A DNA stretch of 64,000 nucleotides from Neoaquamicrobium sediminum (GCF_013240295.1 NZ_JABETK010000002.1:1178001-1242000), one strand, 5' to 3'. Positions 38,297-48,840 are shown, numbered from the stretch's first letter. Numbers and translations are program-made. The notes: generated by a model from the sequence alone, not told the origin.

Positions 38297-38664
38297 TCGT
38301 CGCCGGCATGGGATGCAAAAAAGGCACGGAAGAAGCCGAGGTGCTTGCAGCGATCGACGCCGCACTCGCCGCTCATGGCCTGAGCCGGGCCGCCCTGGGC
38401 GCATTGGCGGTGCTACCGCAGAAACAGAATGAACCGGCAATCGGTGCGGCAGCGCGGACGCTCGGTGTCGGCCTGATCGTCTCAGCCGCCATCGGTAAGG
38501 AAACGCTTACGCAATCTTCGCATTCGCTGGCCGCGACCGGCACTGGCTCGGCATCCGAGGCGGCGGCACTCGCCGGGGCCGGCGAAGGCGCCTATCTGCT
38601 CGGGCCCCGCGTCATCGCCAGCGGCGCGACATGCGCGCTGGCCAGCACGGGGCTTCGCTCATGA
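38293..38664 (+). CDS. cobE: Cobalamin biosynthesis protein CobE (CbiG C-terminal domain)
   Basis: 123 aa, equal to the C-terminal domain of Cbi[38 protein letters not shown] and [12 protein letters not shown]. In the aerobic pathway CobE is needed but its reaction is not settled. Overlaps cobL (ATGA) and cobM (ATGA). Confidence 0.9.
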   Translation: MIVAGMGCKKGTEEAEVLAAIDAALAAHGLSRAALGALAVLPQKQNEPAIGAAARTLGVGLIVSAAIGKETLTQSSHSLAATGTGSASEAAALAGAGEGAYLLGPRVIASGATCALASTGLRS

Positions 38665-39424
38665 CCGTTCACTTCATCGGCGCGGGACCGGGCGCGGCAG
38701 ACCTTATCACCGTTCGTGGGCGCGATCTGCTTGCTGCCTGCCCCGTCTGCCTCTATGCGGGCTCGGTGGTCCCGATCGAACTGCTCGCCTATTGCCCGGG
38801 AGGTGCCCGCATCGTCGACACCGCGCCGCTATCCCTCGACGAGATCGAGGCCGAGTACGTGGCAGCGCATGCCGCCGGGCACGACGTGGCGCGGCTGCAT
38901 TCCGGCGACCTTTCGATCTGGAGCGCAGTGGCCGAGCAGATGCGCAGGCTCGACCGGCTTGGAATACCCTATACGCTCACACCCGGGGTTCCCGCCTTTG
39001 CAGCAGCGGCAGCCGCGCTCGGTCGCGAACTGACCATACCGGGGTGGCGCAGAGCCTTGTTCTGACGCGGGTGTCCGGCCGCGCCTCGGCCATGCCCGAA
39101 GGCGAGACGCTGGAGGCGTTCGGGCGCACGCAGGCGACGATCGCCATTCATCTGGCCATCCATGCGCTTGACAGGATCGTGGCGGAGCTGACCCCCGTCT
39201 ATGGCGCTGACTGTCCGGTAGCCGTGGTGGCGCGCGCGACATGGCCGGAGGAACGCGTCATCACCGGCACGCTGGAAACAATCGAGGCAATGGTCGCCGA
39301 CGACCCCATCGACCGCACGGCGATCGTTTTCGTTGGCCGTGGCCTAGCCGCTGAAGGTTTTCGCGAAAGCGCGCTCTACGACGCCGCCTACCAGCGCCGC
39401 TTCCGCGGACGGGAGGGTTTATGA
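38661..39424 (+). pseudogene. cobM: Precorrin-4 C11-methyltransferase, one frameshift
   Basis: SAM-dependent methylase. The first frame (38661-about 39043) has [55 protein letters not shown] and [20 protein letters not shown]; the second has VSGRASAMPEGETLEAF, AIHLAIHALDRIV and PVAVVARATWPEERVITGTL. CCGGGGTGGCGC lacks one G of a P-G-V-A-Q-S-L reading. About 254 aa when repaired. Flanked by 4-bp overlaps with cobE and cobA. Confidence 0.92.
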
Positions 39425-40200
39425 GCCTCGCGACGGCCATCGAGCGGCTCAATTTCGCAGGCCGGTCTTTTGCGCCGGGCGACGTCTGGCTCGCAGGCGC
39501 AGGACCGGGCGGCGTCGGCTGCCTGACGCTGGAGGTTCTGCACGCACTTTCATGCGCCGATGCGATCGTTTACGACGCGCTTGTAGAACCGGCGATACTG
39601 GAGGCCGCGGACGGTGCGGAGCTGCACTTCGTCGGCAAGCGAGGCGGCCAGCCATCGACGCCGCAATCCGAAATCAACGCACTGCTGGTCTCGCTGGCCA
39701 GCTCGGGCAAGCGGGTGTTGCGCCTCAAGGGCGGCGACCCGAACCTCTTCGGCCGTGGCGGCGAGGAAGCGCTGGCGCTCGCCGAGGCCGGCATGGCGTT
39801 TCGCTTCCTGCCCGGCATAACGGCGGCCTTCGGGGCGCTTGCCGCCGCGTCCATCCCGGCCACGATGCGCGGCACCAACACAGCGATCATACTGGCGACT
39901 GGCCATCTCGCCGGCGAGGACGACGATCTCGACTGGGCGGCGCTGGGTGCGACCGGTCAGCCGATCGTCGTCTACATGGGCATGAGCCGGTTGGGGCGCA
40001 TCGCCGACGCGCTGATGGCCGGCGGAACGGCGCCGGAAACACCCGTGGCAGCCATCGTATCCGCCACAACGGCCAGCGAGCGGATCGTCGTCGCCGAACT
40101 CGGCACGATTGCCGCGCGCGCGGCGGAGGCTGGTCTCGCCTCGCCTGGCCTGGTGATCATCGGCGACATTGTCGCCATGCGCGAAAGGCTTGGCCGATGA
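39421..40200 (+). CDS. cobA: Uroporphyrinogen-III C-methyltransferase
   Basis: 259 aa SUMT, the branch-point enzyme making precorrin-2 with two SAM. Typical blocks: VWLAGAGPGGVGCLTLEVLH, IVYDALVEP, HFVGKRGGQPSTPQSEINAL, VLRLKGGDPNLFGRGGEEAL, PGITAAFGALAAASIP and IVVYMGMSRL. No siroheme-synthase (CysG) fusion, so it serves cobalamin and possibly siroheme. Confidence 0.95.
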   Translation: MSLATAIERLNFAGRSFAPGDVWLAGAGPGGVGCLTLEVLHALSCADAIVYDALVEPAILEAADGAELHFVGKRGGQPSTPQSEINALLVSLASSGKRVLRLKGGDPNLFGRGGEEALALAEAGMAFRFLPGITAAFGALAAASIPATMRGTNTAIILATGHLAGEDDDLDWAALGATGQPIVVYMGMSRLGRIADALMAGGTAPETPVAAIVSATTASERIVVAELGTIAARAAEAGLASPGLVIIGDIVAMRERLGR

Positions 40201-41507
40201 GCGCACGCGGTCTCATCGTGGGTGCTGCGCGCTCCGGTTCGGGCAAGACCAGCGTCGCGGTTGGCCTGATGCGCGCATTGCAGCGGCGCGGGTTGGTCGT
40301 GGCCGGCGCCAAATCCGGGCCTGACTATATCGATCCGGGTTTTCATGCAGCGGCGACGGGGCGGCCGGGCGTAAACCTGGATAGCTGGGCGATGGATCCG
40401 CCGCTGCTGGAGACGCTACTGGCGCGGCAGGTCAACGGAGCGGACATCCTTATCGCCGAAAGCGCCATGGGCCTTTTCGATGGCGTACGCGGTGACGACG
40501 GCCGCACCGGCTCCGCCGCCGATCTCGCAAGACGCTTCGGGCTGCCGGTGCTGCTCGTGCTTGACGTGTCGGGGCAGTCACAGACAGCGGCAGCGATCGC
40601 CCATGGCTTCACCAGCTTCGACCCGGCGGTACGCGTTGGAGGTGTGGTGCTCAACCAGGTGGCCAGCGAGCGGCACGAGACGCAGGCGCGCACGGCAATC
40701 GAAGAGCGTGGCATCCCGGTCGTCGGCGCGATCCGGCGCAACCCGGATATGGCCATGCCGGAGCGCCATCTGGGCCTAGTGCAGGCGCGCGAGCATCAAG
40801 CGCTGGAAGCCTTCATCGAACGCCTGGCCGATGTCATGGAGCAGTCCATCGACCTCGAAGCCGTCATCGCATGCGCCGGTCCCATCGCAGCGAGCGATAT
40901 AGGCGCGCCGGCGCTGCCGCCGCCGGGTCAGAGGATCGCGATCGCCGACGATGCGGCGTTCAGTTTCGTCTACCCGCACCTTGCGCGCCAGTGGCGCTCT
41001 GCTGGCGCCGAGTTCGTGCCCTTTTCGCCATTGGCGGACGAGACACCGGACCTATCCTGCGATGTGTGCTGGCTGCCGGGCGGCTATCCCGAGCTTCACG
41101 CAGGCAGGCTCGCGGCTGCGGCGGGTTTCAAGACGGGACTGGCAGCCTTCGCCCGCAACCGCCCTGTCCATGGCGAATGCGGCGGCTACATGGTTCTCGG
41201 CGCAGCACTGGAGGACGCCGACGGCGTGATGCACGAAATGGCGGGCCTGCTCGGCCATGTCACCAGCTTCGCCAAACGCAAGATCAACCTGGGCTATCGC
41301 CGCGCCCATCTCATCGCCGACTGCCCGGTCGCGACAGCCGGCGCGGAGCTGCGCGGCCACGAATTCCATTACTCGCGCGTGATCGAAACCGGCAACGACG
41401 AGCCGCTGGCCGAACTGTTCGATGCTGCCGGCAACGCGCTCGGCGCCTCGGGCGGCAGGCGCGGCCTCGTCACCGGCGCATTCTTCCACGCTATCGCGGG
41501 CAACTGA
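40197..41507 (+). CDS. cobB: Hydrogenobyrinic (cobyrinic) acid a,c-diamide synthase
   Basis: 436 aa ATP- and glutamine-dependent amidotransferase. N-terminal dethiobiotin-synthase-like ATPase: LIVGAARSGSGKTSVAVGLM, KSGPDYIDPGFH and ESAMGLFDGV. C-terminal class-I glutaminase: WLPGGYPELHAG and HGECGGYMVLG with the nucleophile Cys, and ELRGHEFHYSR. Acts just before cobalt insertion by CobNST. ATG 40197 overlaps the cobA stop by 4 bp. Confidence 0.95.
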   Translation: MSARGLIVGAARSGSGKTSVAVGLMRALQRRGLVVAGAKSGPDYIDPGFHAAATGRPGVNLDSWAMDPPLLETLLARQVNGADILIAESAMGLFDGVRGDDGRTGSAADLARRFGLPVLLVLDVSGQSQTAAAIAHGFTSFDPAVRVGGVVLNQVASERHETQARTAIEERGIPVVGAIRRNPDMAMPERHLGLVQAREHQALEAFIERLADVMEQSIDLEAVIACAGPIAASDIGAPALPPPGQRIAIADDAAFSFVYPHLARQWRSAGAEFVPFSPLADETPDLSCDVCWLPGGYPELHAGRLAAAAGFKTGLAAFARNRPVHGECGGYMVLGAALEDADGVMHEMAGLLGHVTSFAKRKINLGYRRAHLIADCPVATAGAELRGHEFHYSRVIETGNDEPLAELFDAAGNALGASGGRRGLVTGAFFHAIAGN

Positions 41508-41510
41508 GCG

Positions 41511-42281
41511 ATGGCCTCATCCCTGCTCGACCCGAAAGCGCTCCTGGCCGACATCGCCTGCTGCGTCGGTTTTTACACCCGCCTGCCGATCCCTGATCCG
41601 GGAGAGCGCGATTTCGCCAGGGCGCAATGGGCCGCACCAGTTGCCGGAGTGGTGGTCGGGCTGGTGATCGGCGCCACGCTTTGGCTTTCGCACGCGCTGG
41701 GCGTGGTTGCACCGCTGGCCGCTGCATTGGCGCTTGCGGCAGGCGCCCTGCTGACGGGTGCGCTCCACGAAGATGGCCTGGCCGACGTCGCGGACGGGTT
41801 CGGCGGCGGACAGACGAGGGAGCGCAAGCTGGAAATCATGAAGGACAGCCGCGTCGGCAGCTACGGGGTGATCGCGCTGGTATTGTCCCTGCTCATGCGC
41901 TGGTCGGCGCTAGCCATGCTGGCGGCATCCGGCACTTTCACGATGATCGCCGTACTCGTCGGCGCGCATGCGGCTTCGCGAGCAGCGATTCCCGCCTTCA
42001 TGGCCCGCGTGCAGCCTGCCCGGCTGGACGGATTGTCGGCCGGAGTCGGCCGCGTCGACAGCCAACCCGCCCTGTACGCCGCTGCAATCGGCTTCGCGCT
42101 GCTGCTGCCGGGCGGATTTGCATTCGCGCTTGTGTCTGCCCTGCTTGTGATTGCCCTCTCGCTTGGGCTTGAGCGGCTGGCGATGCGGCAGATCGGTGGC
42201 CAGACAGGCGACGTGCTCGGCACGCTTCAGCAATGCTGCGAGATCGCGGTGCTGGTAGCGGCAACAACCATGCTTATCTGA
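41511..42281 (+). CDS. cobS: Adenosylcobinamide-GDP ribazoletransferase (cobalamin synthase)
   Basis: 256 aa integral membrane enzyme (CobV in Pseudomonas denitrificans; CobS in enteric naming) joining GDP-cobinamide and alpha-ribazole. Motifs: FYTRLPIP near residue 21, ALHEDGLADVADGFGGG, REKLE-type RERKLEIMKDSRVGSYG and AHAASRAAIPAFM. About six hydrophobic helices. Three nt after cobB. Confidence 0.94.
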   Translation: MASSLLDPKALLADIACCVGFYTRLPIPDPGERDFARAQWAAPVAGVVVGLVIGATLWLSHALGVVAPLAAALALAAGALLTGALHEDGLADVADGFGGGQTRERKLEIMKDSRVGSYGVIALVLSLLMRWSALAMLAASGTFTMIAVLVGAHAASRAAIPAFMARVQPARLDGLSAGVGRVDSQPALYAAAIGFALLLPGGFAFALVSALLVIALSLGLERLAMRQIGGQTGDVLGTLQQCCEIAVLVAATTMLI

Positions 42282-42291
42282 CGGAGACCAA

Positions 42292-43308
42292 ATGACAGAG
42301 CTTCCCGACAGGATCGACGCCATACGTTCCCTCGTGGACACCCTGCCCGGCGGCGACGAAGCCGCCGCGCAGGCTGCAGCCGAACGACAGGGTTTGCTCA
42401 CGAAGCCCCCCGGCAGCCTTGGCCGGCTTGAGGAACTGGCGACGTTCATCGCTCGCTGGCGAGGACAAACGGTGCCGGTTCTCGATCCGGTATCCGTCCT
42501 CGTCTTCGCCGGTTCGCACGGCATGACGGCGCGCGGCGTCTCGGCCTTCCCGGCGGAAGTCACCGCGCAGATGGTCGCCAACTTCGCCGCAGGCGGAGCC
42601 GCGATCAATCAACTCGCGAAGCAGGCAGGCGCATCGCTGAAGGTGACGCCGCTGGAAATCGATAGGCCCACGGCTGACTTCACCAAGGCGCCGGCGATGA
42701 GCGACAACGAATTCGTCGCCGCGGTTTGTGCCGGCATGGCGGCAGTGCCGGCCGATGCCGGGTTGATCTGCGTGGGCGAAATGGGGATCGGCAACACGAC
42801 AGCGGCCGCAGCGCTCGCAGCCGCCCTTTTCGGGGGCACCGGTAACGACTGGGTCGGACGCGGCACAGGCGTTGACGATGCGGGACTTGCCCGCAAGGCA
42901 GAGACGGTCGATGCCGCGATCGCCCTGCACGGCAAGGCACTTGCCGACCCGCTGGAGGCGTTGCGGCGTGTCGGCGGGCGGGAACTAGCGGCAATCTTCG
43001 GTGCAATGCTGGCCGCACGCCTAAACCGCATTCCCGTCCTTCTCGATGGCTTCGTGGCGACGGCCGCCGCCGCGCCCCTCGCCCGGCTTTCGCAGGACGG
43101 CCTTGCACATGCGCTGGCCGGCCATGTCTCAGCCGAGGCCCAGCACAAAAAGCTGCTGGCGCATCTGGAGCTCGCACCGCTGCTCGACCTTGGCATGCGC
43201 CTCGGCGAAGCGTCCGGCGCCTGTCTCGCCATCAACGTGCTTCGAGGGGCGCTGGCCTGCCACGCCGGCATGGCCACCTTTGCCGAAGCCGGCGTCTCGG
43301 AAGGCTGA
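42292..43308 (+). CDS. cobT: Nicotinate-nucleotide-dimethylbenzimidazole phosphoribosyltransferase
   Basis: 338 aa enzyme (CobU in Pseudomonas naming) that makes alpha-ribazole phosphate. Blocks: TKPPGSLGRLEELA, VLVFAGSHGMTARGVSAFP, GEMGIGNTTAAAAL, GRGTGVDDAGLARK, PVLLDGFVATAAAAPL and the catalytic Glu region LGMRLGEASGACLAI. GAGACC precedes ATG 42292, 10 nt after cobS. Should not be confused with the cobaltochelatase subunit CobT, which is absent here. Confidence 0.94.
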   Translation: MTELPDRIDAIRSLVDTLPGGDEAAAQAAAERQGLLTKPPGSLGRLEELATFIARWRGQTVPVLDPVSVLVFAGSHGMTARGVSAFPAEVTAQMVANFAAGGAAINQLAKQAGASLKVTPLEIDRPTADFTKAPAMSDNEFVAAVCAGMAAVPADAGLICVGEMGIGNTTAAAALAAALFGGTGNDWVGRGTGVDDAGLARKAETVDAAIALHGKALADPLEALRRVGGRELAAIFGAMLAARLNRIPVLLDGFVATAAAAPLARLSQDGLAHALAGHVSAEAQHKKLLAHLELAPLLDLGMRLGEASGACLAINVLRGALACHAGMATFAEAGVSEG

Positions 43309-43312
43309 CGGT

Positions 43313-44080
43313 ATGCGAACCCTGCTCGTCATCGGCATCGGCACCGGCAATCCCGAGCATATGACGATGCAGGCGATCGGCGCGCTGAACCGCGCCGACA
43401 TCGTGCTGGTGCCGCGCAAGGACGAAGAGAAGGCCGAGCTCGCGGAGCTGCGGCTGGAGATATGCCGGCGCTACCTGACCGATCCGGACACGAGATTGAT
43501 CGAGTTCGAGCTGCCCGCACGTGACGGCGCCATGCCATATCGAGAGGCTGTCGACGAGTGGCATCAAGCCATCGCGGACACCTACCGGACCCTGCTGGAG
43601 CGGCACACGGCAGTCGACGGGAAGGCCGCCTTTCTGGTGTGGGGCGACCCGGCGTTCTACGACAGCACGCTGCGCATCCTGGAGCGCTTGCGCAACGACC
43701 CGGCCTGCAGGATCGAGGTCATCCCCGGCATTTCGAGCATTCAGGCGCTGGCAGCGAGCCACGCAATCCCGGTGAACGAGGTCGCGGGCAGCGTCCACAT
43801 CACCACCGGCAGGCGGCTGGCTGAACACGGCTTCCCGGATGACGCCGAGAGCGTTCTCGTCATGCTGGACGGCGGCCTGTCGTTCGGCAAACTCGAGATG
43901 GACCGCTTCGAAATCTGGTGGGGAGCCTATCTCGGCTCTAAAGACGAGATTGCCATTTCTGGACCGCTGGCCGAGGTGGCCGGAAAAATCAGGGCAACCC
44001 GCGCCGAGGCGCGTGAACGGCATGGCTGGATCATGGATACCTATCTGCTGCGGAAAAGGTCGGGCAACCTGTCGAGCTGA
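43313..44080 (+). CDS. cobF: Precorrin-6A synthase (deacetylating)
   Basis: 255 aa C-1 methyltransferase found only in the aerobic pathway. SAM-site region LLVIGIGTGNPEHMTMQAI; DIVLVPRKDEEKAEL, AFLVWGDPAFYDSTLRIL, IEVIPGISSIQALAASH, VHITTGRRLAEHG and IWWGAYLGSKDEI identify it. Last gene of the rightward cob block, 4 nt after cobT. Confidence 0.95.
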   Translation: MRTLLVIGIGTGNPEHMTMQAIGALNRADIVLVPRKDEEKAELAELRLEICRRYLTDPDTRLIEFELPARDGAMPYREAVDEWHQAIADTYRTLLERHTAVDGKAAFLVWGDPAFYDSTLRILERLRNDPACRIEVIPGISSIQALAASHAIPVNEVAGSVHITTGRRLAEHGFPDDAESVLVMLDGGLSFGKLEMDRFEIWWGAYLGSKDEIAISGPLAEVAGKIRATRAEARERHGWIMDTYLLRKRSGNLSS

Positions 44081-44197
44081 CGTCGGTGTTCATTCAGTCT
44101 GAGTGACTGGTATCGTGGCCCGGAACACGTGCGACGCGCTTACCCGCCGGCACAATGTGCCGGCAAACGGAAATGGGCTGCAAATCTCTTGGGAAGA

Positions 44198-44274
44198 TGG
44201 CGCGAGTGACGGGGCTCGAACCCGCGACCTCCGGCGTGACAGGCCGGCACTCTAACCGACTGAGCTACACCCGC
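44198..44274 (-). tRNA. tRNA-Asp (anticodon GTC)
   Basis: Complement: acceptor GCGGGTG pairs with CACTCGC (one G-U), discriminator G as expected for Asp, and CCA is encoded. The D-arm is GTAGCTCAGTCGGTTAGAG, the anticodon loop CTGTCAC within CCGGC/GCCGG, and the T-loop GGTTCGAGCCC. 77 nt. Confidence 0.96.
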
Positions 44275-44487
44275 GCAGCGACTTTCGCCGTCAGCGGCGT
44301 TTGTCGTGGGCGTGAATTAAGCGCTTCTCCCATTGGTGTCAAGCACACCGGCAACCGATTTTCGACAATCTTCAAAAGCATTTGGAGCGCCTGTGGATCG
44401 CGGCGCCCGCGACTGGCCAGCCATGCTGAAAGCGCCCTATTTTCGCTTGCGAAACCCGCTGGGAACGCTTACACGTCCGCCCCGGAA

Positions 44488-44563
<76 letters not shown>

Positions 44564-44727
44564 CTTCCAAGCCTGCTGACCCTGTAGCGCATCCATAAGC
44601 TCAACCCTCGTCTTTGCGGGGTGATGGCTTCCAGGCGTATAAACCTGATGTGGCCGCGAGCGCGGCATCGACGTCTCGGCGCTCATACCTGCCGCCCACC
44701 TCGCGGACGACCTTGCGCGGGCAAAAG

Positions 44728-44752
44728 AAAAGCCGGGCAAGCCCGGCTTTTC
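44728..44752 (-). terminator. Rho-independent terminator after hupB
   Basis: AAAAGCCGGGC..GCCCGGCTTTT inverted repeat with A- and T-runs on both arms, 22 nt beyond the hupB stop. Confidence 0.88.
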
Positions 44753-44774
44753 AAAGTTCAGCCTTGGGACAGTC

Positions 44775-45047
44775 TCAGTTGACTGCGTCCTTCAGGCCCT
44801 TGCCGGCGGAGAACTTCGGCACGTTGCGGGCCGGAATCTGCACCTCGGCGCCGGTCTGCGGGTTGCGACCGGTGGAAGCCTCACGCTTGGAAACGGAAAA
44901 ATTGCCAAAGCCAACGAGACGGACGTCGCCGCCCTTCTTCAGTTCCCCGGTGATGACAGAAAACACCGCGTCGACGGCGGACTGGGCGTCGCCCTTGGAG
45001 AGCTTTGCGGAGTCCGCGACGGCGGATACGAGTTCGTTCTTGTTCAT
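44775..45047 (-). CDS. hupB: DNA-binding protein HU
   Basis: 90 aa nucleoid protein, exactly the family length. MNKNELVSAVADSAKLSKGD at the start; the DNA-binding arm is GRNPQTGAEVQIPARNVPKF (the usual GRNP signature). Highly abundant, bends DNA. It follows lon in the same direction, an arrangement conserved widely; a separate terminator lies between them. Confidence 0.96.
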   Translation of the reverse strand: MNKNELVSAVADSAKLSKGDAQSAVDAVFSVITGELKKGGDVRLVGFGNFSVSKREASTGRNPQTGAEVQIPARNVPKFSAGKGLKDAVN

Positions 45048-45185
45048 TAAAAAAATTCCCTTCCCTGTGAAAGGCCGGCCATTCGACTCAACCGGCAGGA
45101 TGCGGAGTGTAGGAAATCCCGCCTTGCCGACCAAGTATGAAAAGCGTTCCGGACCCCGGTTTTTCCCGGTTTTCTGCGGGTTTGA

Positions 45186-45222
45186 GACAAAAAGGCCAGG
45201 CAATCGCCTGGCCTTTTTGTCG
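45186..45222 (-). terminator. Rho-independent terminator after lon
   Basis: GACAAAAAGGCCAGGC..GCCTGGCCTTTTTGTC is a near-perfect inverted repeat of about 16 bp, 18 nt after the lon stop and upstream of hupB. Confidence 0.9.
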
Positions 45223-45240
45223 ATTTTGCGCTCGCGAGCG

Positions 45241-47646
45241 TTAGTGAGCGAGTGCAGCAGAGCCGGCTTCGGCCTTTGCGGCCGCCGGTTCGACGGGCTC
45301 GACCCACTCGATCGGCTCAGGCATGCGCACCAGCGCATGGCCTAGTACCTCTCCCACGCGCGAAACCGGCACGATTTCGAGCCCGCTCTTCACGTTTTCC
45401 GGGATATCCGCCAGATCCTTGGCGTTCTCCTCGGGGATCAGCACCTTCTTGATACCGCCTCGAAGCGCCGCCAGCAGCTTTTCCTTGAGGCCGCCAATGG
45501 GCAGGACCCTGCCACGCAAGGTGATCTCGCCAGTCATCGCGACATCCTTGCGCACCGGAATGCCCGTCAGCACCGAAACGATCGCCGTTGCCATCGCAGT
45601 GCCGGCAGACGGGCCGTCCTTCGGCGTAGCACCCTCCGGCACGTGGACGTGGATGTCGCGCTTGTCGAAGAGTGGCGGCTCGATGCCGAAATCGACCGCC
45701 CGCGAACGGACATAGGACGCCGCCGCCGAGATCGACTCCTTCATCACGTCACGCAGGTTGCCGGTGACGGTCATCTTGCCCTTGCCGGGCATCATGACAC
45801 CCTCGATCGTCAGCAGTTCGCCGCCGACCTCGGTCCAGGCAAGTCCGGTGACCACTCCGACCTGGTCCTCGCCGTCGATCTCACCGTGGCGGAAGCGTGG
45901 CACGCCCAGATAATCGGCAAGGTTCTTCTCGGTCACCTTCACAGACTTCTTCTTGGTGCGCAGTATCTCGGTCACGGCCTTGCGGCCGAGCTTCATCAGC
46001 TCGCGTTCGAGATTACGCACGCCGGCTTCCCGCGTGTAGAGCTGGATGACCGCCCTGAGCGCCTCGTCGGTGATCGAGAACTCCTTCGGCTGAAGCGCGT
46101 GATCGCGGATAGCCTTGGGCAGAAGGTGCCGCTTGGCGATCTCGACCTTCTCGTCCTCGGTGTAGCCGGCGATACGGATGATCTCCATGCGGTCCATCAG
46201 CGGGGCCGGAATGTTGAGCGTGTTCGCAGTGGTCACGAACATCACGCTCGACAGATCGTATTCGACCTCGAGATAGTGATCCATGAAGGTCATGTTCTGC
46301 TCGGGATCGAGCACCTCGAGCAGCGCCGAAGACGGATCGCCGCGATAATCCTGCCCGAGCTTGTCGATCTCGTCGAGCAGGAACAGCGGGTTCGACTTCT
46401 TCGCCTTCTTCATCGACTGGATGACCTTGCCGGGCATCGAGCCGATATAGGTGCGCCGGTGGCCCCTGATCTCGGCCTCGTCGCGCACGCCGCCCAGCGC
46501 CATGCGAACATATTCGCGGCCCGTGGCCTTTGCGATCGACTTGGCGAGCGATGTCTTGCCGACGCCGGGAGGCCCGACGAGGCAGAGGATCGGCCCCTTC
46601 AGCTTCTTCTGCCGGCTCTGCACGGCGAGGTATTCGACGATGCGCTCCTTGACCTTGTCGAGGCCGAAATGATCGGCATCGAGCACTTCCTCGGCGAAGC
46701 TCAGGTCCTTCTTGACCCGCGACGGCTTCTGCCACGGTATCGAAAGGAGCCAGTCGAGGTAGTTGCGCACCACTGTTGCCTCGGCCGACATCGGCGACAT
46801 CGTCCGCAGCTTCTTCAGCTCGGCGTCAGCCTTCTCGCGCGCCTCTTTCGACAGGCGGGTCTTCTTGATGCGCTCTTCCAGCTCGGAAGCCTCGTCGCGG
46901 CCGTCCTCGCCCTCGCCGAGTTCCTTCTGGATCGCCTTCATCTGCTCGTTGAGGTAGTACTCGCGCTGCGTCTTCTCCATCTGGCGCTTGACGCGCGAGC
47001 GGATGCGCTTTTCCACCTGGAGCACCGAAATCTCGGCTTCCATGAAGCCCATCGCCTTTTCGAGCCGCTCACGTACCGACAAGGTGGCGAGCATCTCCTG
47101 CTTCTCGCCGATCTTCACGGCAAGATGCGAGGCAACGGTGTCGGCAAGCTTGGAATAGTCGTCGATCTGGCTGGCGGCGCCAACCACCTCCGGCGATATC
47201 TTCTTGTTCAACTTGACGTAGTTTTCGAAATCGGAGACCACCGAGCGCGCCAGCGCCTCGATCTCGACTTCTTCCTCCTCGGGCTCCAGAAGCGTTTCCG
47301 CCTTGGCCTCGTGGAAATCCTCGCGATCGGTGAACGCGCTGATCTTCGCACGCGCGGTGCCCTCGACGAGCACCTTCACGGTGCCGTCCGGCAGCTTGAG
47401 AAGCTGAAGCACGTTCGCCAGCGTACCGACATCGTAGATCGCATCGGCTGCCGGGTCGTCGTCGGCTGCATTCATCTGGGTTGCAAGCAGTATCTGCTTG
47501 TCAGCCCCCATGACGTCTTCCAGCGCCCTGATCGACTTCTCGCGCCCGACAAACAGGGGCACGATCATGTGGGGAAACACGACGATGTCCCGCAGCGGGA
47601 GAACCGCGAACACGCCTGCGTCAGAGGACCGGGATGATTTGGTCAT
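45241..47646 (-). CDS. lon: ATP-dependent endopeptidase Lon
   Basis: 801 aa. N-terminal LAN domain ([20 protein letters not shown]), a coiled-coil middle ([20 protein letters not shown]), AAA+ module with Walker [13 protein letters not shown] and Walker [10 protein letters not shown], and a protease domain with the Ser-Lys dyad in DGPSAGTAM and [10 protein letters not shown]. Degrades misfolded and regulatory proteins; in alphaproteobacteria substrates include CcrM and DnaA. ATG 47646 (AAAGG upstream) is preferred to 47676. Confidence 0.96.
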   Translation of the reverse strand: MTKSSRSSDAGVFAVLPLRDIVVFPHMIVPLFVGREKSIRALEDVMGADKQILLATQMNAADDDPAADAIYDVGTLANVLQLLKLPDGTVKVLVEGTARAKISAFTDREDFHEAKAETLLEPEEEEVEIEALARSVVSDFENYVKLNKKISPEVVGAASQIDDYSKLADTVASHLAVKIGEKQEMLATLSVRERLEKAMGFMEAEISVLQVEKRIRSRVKRQMEKTQREYYLNEQMKAIQKELGEGEDGRDEASELEERIKKTRLSKEAREKADAELKKLRTMSPMSAEATVVRNYLDWLLSIPWQKPSRVKKDLSFAEEVLDADHFGLDKVKERIVEYLAVQSRQKKLKGPILCLVGPPGVGKTSLAKSIAKATGREYVRMALGGVRDEAEIRGHRRTYIGSMPGKVIQSMKKAKKSNPLFLLDEIDKLGQDYRGDPSSALLEVLDPEQNMTFMDHYLEVEYDLSSVMFVTTANTLNIPAPLMDRMEIIRIAGYTEDEKVEIAKRHLLPKAIRDHALQPKEFSITDEALRAVIQLYTREAGVRNLERELMKLGRKAVTEILRTKKKSVKVTEKNLADYLGVPRFRHGEIDGEDQVGVVTGLAWTEVGGELLTIEGVMMPGKGKMTVTGNLRDVMKESISAAASYVRSRAVDFGIEPPLFDKRDIHVHVPEGATPKDGPSAGTAMATAIVSVLTGIPVRKDVAMTGEITLRGRVLPIGGLKEKLLAALRGGIKKVLIPEENAKDLADIPENVKSGLEIVPVSRVGEVLGHALVRMPEPIEWVEPVEPAAAKAEAGSAALAH

Positions 47647-47893
47647 TGTCCAACCTTTCATTTCGCGGCCGCACATGGGCCGACCGCGATCTCATATTAG
47701 CGATCGCCGGGCCATCCGCCTACCGCCGAAGCTCTTTCGGCGCCTTTCAGCACGGATTTCCGAGCGACCGGGTCGATGCTTAGTTGGCGTTGCAGCAAGG
47801 AAAGATCAAGAGGCGCAAAAGGCGCAAGGGGACACACACTTGCATTGCTTTCGCGCCTGTCCCATGTGGAAACTGACGAGCCAAGGAAACTTT

Positions 47894-48130
47894 ATGACGG
47901 CGATCGAATCTCCCTGCATCCTGGTCTGTTCCATCGACATGAAGACCGGTTACTGCTTCGGCTGCGGGCGCACGCGCGAGGAGATCGGGGCGTGGTTGAC
48001 GATGACGCCCGAGACGAGGCGCGCCGTCATGGCTGCCCTGCCGGCCCGCCTCGAGACCGTCGAACGCAGGCCGCGCCGCGAAACCCGCCGGACCAGACTA
48101 GCCCGCGAAAGGGGTGAAACCACGCAATGA
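47894..48130 (+). CDS. DUF1289 protein
   Basis: 78 aa. Three or four clustered Cys in SPCILVCSIDMKTGYCFGCG (about residues 6-25) define DUF1289, predicted to bind a metal or Fe-S cluster; the tail is Arg-rich. ATG 47894 follows AAGGAAAC. Stop overlaps the next gene by 4 bp, so the two are co-translated. Confidence 0.87.
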   Translation: MTAIESPCILVCSIDMKTGYCFGCGRTREEIGAWLTMTPETRRAVMAALPARLETVERRPRRETRRTRLARERGETTQ

Positions 48131-48837
48131 AGGGCGACAGGCTCCTTTGGATCGTCCTCGGCGTTTTGGCCGTCGGGCTCATCCTGCTCCTGGCTTCGGG
48201 TGACAGCGGTACCGTGTTCGGCTTCGAGGACGAAGCCTTTGCCCGTACGCTCTATCTCGGCGTGCTGGGCGCGGTGATCGCGGCCGGTATCGTCGGTTCC
48301 GGTATCCGCCTCAGCCACGCCGTGCGTACCGGCGCCATCTGGCTGCTGATCATCCTGCTGCTGATGGGTGGGTATCAGTACCGCTACGAGTTGCAGGACA
48401 TCGCCAGCCGTGTAACGGCGGGGCTGATCCCCGGCAGCCCGTTATCGGTAAGCGATGCCGACGGACGCGCCGCCGTCATGCTGGACAGGCTTTCCAACGG
48501 CCATTTCGAGGTCCGCGCACAGATCGACGGCACACCGGTCATGACAATGGTTGACACCGGCGCGACCAGCACGGTCCTGACTTACGACGACGCGAGCCGC
48601 GCCGGCTATGAACCCGACACGCTTTCCTTCACCATCCCTATCATGACCGCCAATGGCGAGGCGCGCGCCGCGCGCGTGGTGGCGGACGAAATCCGCATCG
48701 GCGACATTGTCCGCAACCGCGTACCGGTGATGGTGGCCGAACGGGGGCGGCTCGACCGCAGCCTGCTCGGCATGAACTTTATCGGCACGCTGTCCGGCTT
48801 CGACATGCGCGGCGAAAGGCTGATCCTGCGCGATTGA
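48127..48837 (+). CDS. Retropepsin-like (clan AA, TIGR02281) aspartic protease
   Basis: 236 aa. Three N-terminal hydrophobic helices (about residues 8-25, 42-58, 70-82) anchor a C-terminal domain with the active site MTMVDTGATSTVLTYDDA (about 139-156; DTGAT). By family such enzymes act as dimers in the periplasm or membrane face; rickettsial APRc is a relative. Substrate unknown. Confidence 0.88.
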   Translation: MKGDRLLWIVLGVLAVGLILLLASGDSGTVFGFEDEAFARTLYLGVLGAVIAAGIVGSGIRLSHAVRTGAIWLLIILLLMGGYQYRYELQDIASRVTAGLIPGSPLSVSDADGRAAVMLDRLSNGHFEVRAQIDGTPVMTMVDTGATSTVLTYDDASRAGYEPDTLSFTIPIMTANGEARAARVVADEIRIGDIVRNRVPVMVAERGRLDRSLLGMNFIGTLSGFDMRGERLILRD

Positions 48838-48840
48838 CGC

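Noticed and set aside
45643-47637. Open frame of about 664 codons antisense to lon
   Set aside because: Lon is unmistakable on the other strand; the mirror frame has Leu/His/Arg bias typical of shadows.
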